Shown one piece after another: positions 1 to 4,865 of a DNA stretch of 6,330 bases. The notes under the pieces are model-generated. The model saw only the letters and a list, made by a program, of their open reading frames with translations. It made no database searches and was not told the origin of the DNA. Numbering within the stretch: position 1 is the stretch's first letter; each line of letters opens with the position of its first letter. The DNA comes from Acidobacteriaceae bacterium (GTDB lineage: Bacteria > Acidobacteriota > Terriglobia > Terriglobales > Acidobacteriaceae): the NCBI GenBank assembly GCA_003165095.1, contig PLSH01000439.1, positions 2,012 to 8,341 on the forward strand, in the 5' to 3' direction. A program made the translations under genes and the position numbers.

Positions 1-60
1 GGCGGAATTCGATTGAATCTCGTGGCGAGTCAAAAGATAACGCCCGTTGCGGTATTTCAT
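1..60 (-). CDS. Start of an unidentified downstream gene (3' partial)
   Basis: An ATG at 60-58 overlaps the TGA of the lipoprotein gene as ATGA, the same junction used three times elsewhere in this operon. The frame stays open for 20 codons to the window edge (begins MKYRNGRYLLTRHE). There is no obvious signal peptide in the visible part, and no strong Shine-Dalgarno; translation would rely on coupling. The fragment is too short to assign a family. Its position suggests a further component or assembly factor of the same respiratory operon, which is inference only. Confidence 0.5.
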   Translation of the reverse strand, partial: MKYRNGRYLLTRHEIQSNSA

Positions 61-812
61 TTGCGCTCGTAAACCGTCCCTGCCGGCTGATACGGAGGGT
101 CGGCCACCGCGCGAGTATACGAGATGAGAGCCCGCACATCCGCTGCGCTCAGCGTATCTCCGTAGGGCGGCATCAGCGCCGAACGGCTCAACGCCGGGCC
201 GCCGTGCCGGATAATCGCCGTCAGATCCGCATCGCTCATTTTGTTCAGCGTGTTACCATCCGTGAAAGGATGCGGCTTGACCTCGAGATTGTCGTAGTTC
301 GACACCCGTTCGGGAGACGACTCCGGATCGTGGCAACGGCTGCAATACTTATCCGCCAATATCGATCCCAGCCGCTGCTGATAGCCCAGCGCGGTTTCCA
401 CAATCTCCAGGCTTGCCGGTTTTGACTTGCCGGGCGTCACTGCGCTCAGCTGGTAGCGCCCCGCAATCGTGCCCAGCGTAACCGACGCGGTTGCCTGCCC
501 GCTGGTGTCGGTTAGCTGGGTCACTGGATCGAAACTCACTCCTCCCGGGCCATGGAATTCAACCAGAGCTCCGGGAACAGCCGTCCCCTGCTCGTCGTTG
601 ACCTGCACCACCAGCGGATCTTTGAGCGCCGTCCCCGTGGCGCCCACCTGGTGGCCGCCGCTGGACTCCACCAGCGCCGTTCCCGCAGCCGTGGCCTTCA
701 ACGCCGGAACCGGTGCGGCAGTGTGCCTGCAGCCGGCCACGCCGGCAAGTGCCAAAACCGCGGCCCATGCGCAGGCCCATAACATTTTGCTTGCGGCCGA
801 TTGCCTCATCAT
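57..812 (-). CDS. Lipoprotein with Ig-like (Big-1) domain fused to monohaem cytochrome c
   Basis: This 251-residue protein is predicted to be exported and lipid-anchored. The signal peptide ends in a lipobox-like GVAGC, giving Cys28 as the modified residue; the next residue is Arg, so there is no Asp+2 inner-membrane retention signal. Residues about 45-138 look like a bacterial Ig-like (Big-1/invasin-type) beta-sandwich: PLVVQVNDEQGTAVPGALV, then TDTSGQATASVTLGT and a closing strand. A class I cytochrome c domain follows, with haem motif CSRCH at 157-161 and likely axial Met214 in LMPPYG, then a C-terminal helix (AADVRALISYTRA). It probably receives electrons from the octahaem cytochrome or docks the complex to an outer acceptor; this is inferred. 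The ATG at 812 overlaps the upstream stop (ATGA) and has GGGGAG seven bases away; a second ATG follows at 809. The end overlaps another start at 60. Confidence 0.85.
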   Translation of the reverse strand: MMRQSAASKMLWACAWAAVLALAGVAGCRHTAAPVPALKATAAGTALVESSGGHQVGATGTALKDPLVVQVNDEQGTAVPGALVEFHGPGGVSFDPVTQLTDTSGQATASVTLGTIAGRYQLSAVTPGKSKPASLEIVETALGYQQRLGSILADKYCSRCHDPESSPERVSNYDNLEVKPHPFTDGNTLNKMSDADLTAIIRHGGPALSRSALMPPYGDTLSAADVRALISYTRAVADPPYQPAGTVYERK

Positions 813-2878
813 TGCTTCGCTCCCCGCCCGCCTGGGCCTTTCAGCGTCATCAGGAAAGCCGTGAGCGCGCGGGCGTCCTCATCGCTCGGGTTCTGGTTCG
901 GTTCAGCCGTGCCGGGCCGCAGCGCCTGTGGGTTCTTCAGCCACGCGTAAACCCAGGCCGCAGTCAATCGCGAGCCCACTTGCGTCAGCGTCGGTCCGAT
1001 ATATCCCTTGTCGGTCTTGGTGTCGACAATGTGGCACGACTGGCACGCATATTTTGAATAGAACAGTTGCCGTCCGTGCTCCACGGCCCCCGGCAAACTG
1101 GAGGCCGTCGGCGCCTGTTCCTCATCGATCGCAGGCGATTGATAGACGGTAAGAATGTAGTCCGTCAATTCCTTGTCATCGCTGTCGCTCAGATTGAAGC
1201 GCGGCATGCGCCGGATCAGCGATGGGCGCAGCGTGTTGGGATTGTGCAGGAAATCAATGAGCCATTGCCTCTGCACTGCGCTTCCTTCCCACGTGAGGTC
1301 GGGCGCCATTTCGCCGCCCCTCCCGTTGATGCGGTGGCAACTGAGGCATGCGAGCTCGTTGATCAGCTTGCCCGCGTGCCCGGCAGGCTGGTAGTTCGTC
1401 TCCGGAACGGCCGCGACGCGCAGATTGTCGGGCATCGATCGGCTGCGGCTGGTGAGAGCGAGCAGCGCCGTCGCCAGTGCATCTGTCTGCGCCGCGGTCA
1501 GCGTGAATTGCGGCATCTTTACGCTCGATCCGAACGCTCGCGGCTGCCGGATCTTGGCCACGATGTAGCTGGACAGCGTGTGCTCCATGCCGGGCAGAAA
1601 CACGATTTGCGGCAGCGGCTTGCTGCCGATGGTGCTGAGTTCCGGCGCAAAATTCTCTGGCTTCTGCACACCGTTGATCGTGTGGCAGGCGGCGCATCCC
1701 AGCTCTACAATCAGTTGTCGCCCGTGCGCAATCTGCTGCGCATTGGCCACATCCAGATGAACGCCAGTGCCGAAATCTGAATCCGATTTGCCCTGCAGAT
1801 AGCCGGACAGAATCGCGATTTGCTGCTTCGTAAAACGGTAATGCGGCATGGGCGTTGTCGTATCGTAGATACGCGGATTCGCAAGCCACGCTGCAAGCCA
1901 CTCCGGCTTTGCCTTGTTGCCGATGCGCGTCAGCTCCGGCCCCACGTCGCCGCCCGCCAGGTTGCCCGCGGCATTCTGAACCGCGTGGCAGGAAGCGCAA
2001 AACGATTCGCCGTACAAGCTCGCTCCCGCCGCCGGATCGGCCGGTCCGCCGCTTTTCGAATTCGCTTGAACTCCGGCCGAATCCGTATCGCCCGCCTGCG
2101 GCGTGCTCGCGCTCACCAGGTAAGCCGAGATGTCACTCGCGTTTGCGTCGCTCAGTTTGAAATCCGGCATCGTCGTAGATATCGCGTAAGCCTGGGGAGA
2201 TTTCAACCAGCTGTAAATCCACTCGCGCGTCGTCTTGTCGGCAATGTGCGCCAGCGACGGAGGATGATCCGTGGCCTCCACCCGGCTGCCGTCCGGTCGC
2301 GTGATAGCGTGGCAATGCACGCAGCCGTAGCGCGTCAGCAGGGTCCGGCCCAGGTTCAGTTGCGGCGTTCCCGGCAACGCGTTCTGGTGGCACTGGCCGC
2401 AGCCGGACTCAATGTAACGGGCCGGCAAAATCGGCTCCTCGCCGACCCGCTCGCTGTGGTGCGCCTCGGCAACCGTCGTGGCTGCTCCCTGTCCGCCATG
2501 GCAGATCACGCAGCCGAATCCATCCAGCGCGTGCGGAATCACCGGATGCTTGCGGAAGGGCTGCTCATTTACATCCGCAAGACTGCCCTCTTTCAATCCC
2601 AGGTGGCACGTCGTGCAGCGGTCCACCACGCCCAGATCGGGCAGCCATATCTGGTGAATCCCCGGCTGGAAGCGCCGCCGCAGGCTTACTGCATCTCCGC
2701 GATCCCGAATCAGCGTCAGGTATTGGCGCTGATAGCCGTGCCACTGGCTGAATTGGTCCTTGGCCGGCGCAATCGCCAGCGCCAGCAGCAGGATCAGGCT
2801 CACTACGCCGAACGCCCGCACCGGGTCGCCGAAAAGCGCCTGCCACGCAGAGGAAAGAACCTTTCTCATGTATTGCAC
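809..2878 (-). CDS. Membrane-anchored octahaem c-type cytochrome
   Basis: This is a 689-residue cytochrome, most likely the electron acceptor for the Rieske protein on the periplasmic side. A single N-terminal anchor lies at about 21-38, after a basic start. Eight CXXCH haem-binding motifs begin at C88, C123, C160, C186, C294, C395, C511 and C612. The first three are packed within 77 residues along with many His residues (H111, H116, H140, H141), suggesting a multihaem module with bis-His ligation. The last five each head a class I cytochrome c-like domain of about 80-100 residues. Four of these have a downstream Met-Pro as the likely sixth ligand (M237, M344, M455, M558). In the eighth the matching position is E659 (TAEPNQNPSDEDA). 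A low-complexity Gly/Ala/Ser linker covers about 258-286. GTG start with strong GGAGG. It ends by overlapping the next start (ATGA). Class and haem count are seen directly; partners are inferred from the operon. Confidence 0.92.
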   Translation of the reverse strand: MQYMRKVLSSAWQALFGDPVRAFGVVSLILLLALAIAPAKDQFSQWHGYQRQYLTLIRDRGDAVSLRRRFQPGIHQIWLPDLGVVDRCTTCHLGLKEGSLADVNEQPFRKHPVIPHALDGFGCVICHGGQGAATTVAEAHHSERVGEEPILPARYIESGCGQCHQNALPGTPQLNLGRTLLTRYGCVHCHAITRPDGSRVEATDHPPSLAHIADKTTREWIYSWLKSPQAYAISTTMPDFKLSDANASDISAYLVSASTPQAGDTDSAGVQANSKSGGPADPAAGASLYGESFCASCHAVQNAAGNLAGGDVGPELTRIGNKAKPEWLAAWLANPRIYDTTTPMPHYRFTKQQIAILSGYLQGKSDSDFGTGVHLDVANAQQIAHGRQLIVELGCAACHTINGVQKPENFAPELSTIGSKPLPQIVFLPGMEHTLSSYIVAKIRQPRAFGSSVKMPQFTLTAAQTDALATALLALTSRSRSMPDNLRVAAVPETNYQPAGHAGKLINELACLSCHRINGRGGEMAPDLTWEGSAVQRQWLIDFLHNPNTLRPSLIRRMPRFNLSDSDDKELTDYILTVYQSPAIDEEQAPTASSLPGAVEHGRQLFYSKYACQSCHIVDTKTDKGYIGPTLTQVGSRLTAAWVYAWLKNPQALRPGTAEPNQNPSDEDARALTAFLMTLKGPGGRGAKQ

Positions 2879-3583
2879 TTAACTCCTCCAGGGCCATACC
2901 CAGGACCAGCCTGGGCCGCGGAACCATGTGCCTACTGCGGTGAGCACAACCAATTCAAGAAGAAACCACGTCATGATCCAGTAAGCCAGCGGCTTCGCGG
3001 CCAGGTACCGGCGCAGCCGCGAGTGCGATTCGGGTGTGCTGTTCGCGGCCACCATCATGCCCAGCGCTACGATGACCGTAGGCCCGGCGGCCACGTATAC
3101 GTGGAACGCCAGCAGAAATATCAGCATTCCCAGTGCCGCCAAATAAAACCACCGCAGCCGCTTGGTCCGGTCTTTCAGAAACAGGCCGTTGGCTTCGATG
3201 TTGATGTTGAAATACGGAATCACAATGAGAGCGATGATCAGCAGCGTGGGAACCAGCACTCCTGCCACGACGGGCGGAAAATAATGCAGCAATTCCTGCA
3301 GGCCAAGAAAATACCAGGGCGCCTTGGCGGGATTCGGTGTGTGAGTTGGATCGGCGATGCCTTCCAGCGGCGCATTGAAAAACAGCGAGAACACCACCAG
3401 CGAGATGGCAAGCAACTCAATGGCCAGCGCTGCTCTGAAAAGCACCTCCGGGAAGGTCTGCAACTGGTCTTCCTGGGTTGCCTTCACCTGCGCCGAAGTG
3501 CGGCGGGTGACAAAGACGACTCGCGTTGGCGAGCGGCGCTGATCGGAGTCGACTCCGGCCACAAAATCTTTCGGATCGCTCAT
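2879..3583 (-). CDS. Cytochrome b C-terminal half (subunit IV-like), APWY variant
   Basis: This is the second half of the split cytochrome b, completing the quinol oxidation pocket. It has 234 residues, against about 160 in plant subunit IV. A soluble N-terminus of about 48 residues is followed by hydrophobic helices at about 49-69, 103-125 and 145-164, matching helices E, F and G. A weaker hydrophobic segment (168-180) and a clear extra helix (about 199-221) come after them. The Qo motif, normally PEWY, reads APWY at 88-91 within [16 protein letters not shown], so the catalytic Glu is absent from its usual place; E97 lies six residues after the normal Glu position. The start ATG overlaps the cytochrome b6 stop as ATGA and has a perfect AAGGAGG at 3588-3594, four bases away. 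It ends in TAA directly abutting the octahaem gene. Family assignment is firm; the role of the extra helix is unknown. Confidence 0.92.
   Translation of the reverse strand: MSDPKDFVAGVDSDQRRSPTRVVFVTRRTSAQVKATQEDQLQTFPEVLFRAALAIELLAISLVVFSLFFNAPLEGIADPTHTPNPAKAPWYFLGLQELLHYFPPVVAGVLVPTLLIIALIVIPYFNINIEANGLFLKDRTKRLRWFYLAALGMLIFLLAFHVYVAAGPTVIVALGMMVAANSTPESHSRLRRYLAAKPLAYWIMTWFLLELVVLTAVGTWFRGPGWSWVWPWRS
2883..2889 (-). promoter_or_regulatory. Shine-Dalgarno that selects the GTG start of the octahaem cytochrome
   Basis: The minus strand reads GGAGGAG within the last two sense codons (Trp-Arg-Ser region) of the subunit IV-like gene. GGAGG is six bases from the GTG at 2878 but fifteen from the next in-frame ATG at 2869. 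This makes GTG the likely start and places the gene immediately after the upstream TAA. Confidence 0.7.
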
Positions 3584-4374
3584 TTCGCCTCCTTCGCGAG
3601 CGGCACAGCGTCAATGGCCGCTTGCGCCTTCGGCTCCGACTGCTGCACGTAGAGGCCGCCGTCCTTGCGGATCCGCCAGAAATGCACGGCAATGAAAAGG
3701 ATGGCAGCCAGCGGCAGAATCACGCAGTGCAGCACATAAAAACGCAGCAGCGCATTCGCGTTCACCTGGTTGCCGCCGAGCAGCAAAAAGTGGATCTTGT
3801 TGCCCACCAGTGGAACCGCGGATGACAGGTTCGATCCCACCGTGATCGCCCAGAATGCAAGCTGGTCCCAGGGAAGCAGGTATCCGGTGTAGCTGAGCAG
3901 CAGCGTGATCACAAGAAGAACCACGCCAATGACCCAGTTGAATTCGCGTGGCGTGCGGTACGCGCCGCGGTAAAACACCTTGAACATGTGCGCGAACACC
4001 AGGAAAACCATCAACTGCGCCGACCAGCGGTGCAGATTCCTGAGAAATAGACCCGACGATACCACAAACTGCAGGTCCTTCATGTCGGCATAGGCCTGGG
4101 GCACCGAGGGATGGTAGTACAGCATCAGCAGAATGCCGGTGATGACCAAAATCAGGAATGTCCCAAAGGTCAGCGTGCCCAGGAACCATGTGGCGCTGAA
4201 ACGCACCATGCGTTTGCGGACCTTGGTCGCAAACAGGTGCAGGAATATATTCTGCTGGATGGCCAGCGCGCGGTGCAGCGTGCTCGATCCCGTGCCACTG
4301 CGGAAAACCGATCGCCACACCCGGCTCGCGCGCGCTTTCTCAATCATCTGGCCGGCCTTCGTGGGCATGCTCAT
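3580..4374 (-). CDS. Cytochrome b6-like subunit (N-terminal half of cytochrome b)
   Basis: This is the dihaem b membrane subunit that forms the Qo and Qi sites of a Rieske/cytochrome b complex. From the ATG at 4374 it has 264 residues, longer than plant b6 (about 215) because of an N-terminal basic extension of about 50 residues and a short C-terminal tail. Four hydrophobic helices are visible. The haem ligands are H115/H129 in the HRWSA helix and H216/H231 in the fourth helix; spacings of 14 and 15 are those of b6, not mitochondrial bc1. GYLLPWDQ (about 164-171) and the C-terminal RIRKDGG match b6 closely. The Cys that binds the extra haem c in b6f is replaced by Phe (about F64). The frame is open upstream to 4458, but that would overlap the Rieske gene by 88 bases. 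The ATGA overlap at 4371-4374, or the ATG at 4368 with GAGG eight bases upstream, is a much better start. Confidence 0.94.
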   Translation of the reverse strand: MSMPTKAGQMIEKARASRVWRSVFRSGTGSSTLHRALAIQQNIFLHLFATKVRKRMVRFSATWFLGTLTFGTFLILVITGILLMLYYHPSVPQAYADMKDLQFVVSSGLFLRNLHRWSAQLMVFLVFAHMFKVFYRGAYRTPREFNWVIGVVLLVITLLLSYTGYLLPWDQLAFWAITVGSNLSSAVPLVGNKIHFLLLGGNQVNANALLRFYVLHCVILPLAAILFIAVHFWRIRKDGGLYVQQSEPKAQAAIDAVPLAKEAK

Positions 4375-4862
4375 ATCCTCAGGTACTGGAATGGTGGAAT
4401 GTCGATGGAGCGATCGACCATCAGGTCGCCTTCGTCGCTCACTGTGGTCTTGAGCCATGGCAGGGGCTTGGGCGCCGGGCCTTCAATCTTCTCCCCCGTG
4501 CGCGTGAATTTGCTGCCGTGGCATGGGCACGCAATGATGCCCAGGTCCTGGTTCCATGCGGTCAGGCAGCCCAGATGCGTGCACACCGCGCTGAGCGCAA
4601 AGAATCCTTCTTCCGCTCGCACCAGGTAGATTCCTGAATTCACGTCCATGGTTACCGAGTTCATTGCGAAACTGTCGGGCTTGCCCACGTTCACAATGGC
4701 CGAAGGTTCATACAGAACGTTGGGAGAGAGAAACTCGTAGGAGAAAACCACCGTGCCCACCGCGGCGATGCCCAGCGATCCAAGTCCAATCTTGGTGAAG
4801 AATGCCCGGCGATCGAACTCTGCCACGGGTTGCTTGGTCGTCAACTGTTTCTTGTCGGGCAT
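4371..4862 (-). CDS. Rieske 2Fe-2S protein of a cytochrome bc/b6f-type complex
   Basis: This is the high-potential electron acceptor from quinol at the Qo site; it passes one electron on to cytochrome c. The protein has 163 residues, a usual size for a Rieske subunit. The N-terminus carries a Tat-like signal/anchor: FDRRAFFTK (16-24) followed by a hydrophobic stretch to about residue 46, which should stay as a membrane anchor with the cluster domain outside. Cluster ligands are C94 and H96 in CTHLGC and C112 and H115 in CPCHGS; C99 and C114 should form the usual disulfide. A GPAP proline loop is at 128-131. S117, which hydrogen-bonds the cluster in high-potential forms, is present, but the usual Tyr two residues later is F119, suggesting a lower potential. 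The ATG at 4862 has AAGGGG six bases upstream. The stop codon TGA overlaps the cytochrome b start (ATGA), which fits tight stoichiometric coupling. The symbol could be petC or qcrA; I leave it blank. Confidence 0.95.
   Translation of the reverse strand: MPDKKQLTTKQPVAEFDRRAFFTKIGLGSLGIAAVGTVVFSYEFLSPNVLYEPSAIVNVGKPDSFAMNSVTMDVNSGIYLVRAEEGFFALSAVCTHLGCLTAWNQDLGIIACPCHGSKFTRTGEKIEGPAPKPLPWLKTTVSDEGDLMVDRSIDIPPFQYLRI
4377..4380 (-). promoter_or_regulatory. Ribosome binding site deciding the cytochrome b6 start
   Basis: The minus strand reads GAGG here, inside the last codons of the Rieske gene. It is only two bases from the ATG at 4374 but eight bases from the in-frame ATG at 4368. Spacing therefore favours 4368, while the ATGA stop/start overlap favours 4374. 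The two choices differ by two residues. Confidence 0.5.
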
Positions 4863-4865
4863 GCA

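Noticed and set aside
1254..2000. Minus-strand open frame of 248 codons in another frame within the octahaem gene.
   Set aside because: It is a shifted-frame shadow of the cytochrome; all eight haem motifs are in the main frame and no frameshift is needed.
1820..3652. Long open frame of 610 codons on the plus strand, antisense to the octahaem and subunit IV genes.
   Set aside because: It spans two well-supported genes on the other strand, is very Arg-rich, has no recognisable domain or ribosome binding site, and is explained by high-GC codon bias leaving the antisense frame free of stops.
4375..4458. Upstream extension of cytochrome b6 to an ATG at 4458.
   Set aside because: It would overlap the Rieske coding sequence by 88 bases, and the added residues are Arg/His-rich with no resemblance to b6 N-termini. 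The ATGA overlap or the GAGG-spaced ATG is better.
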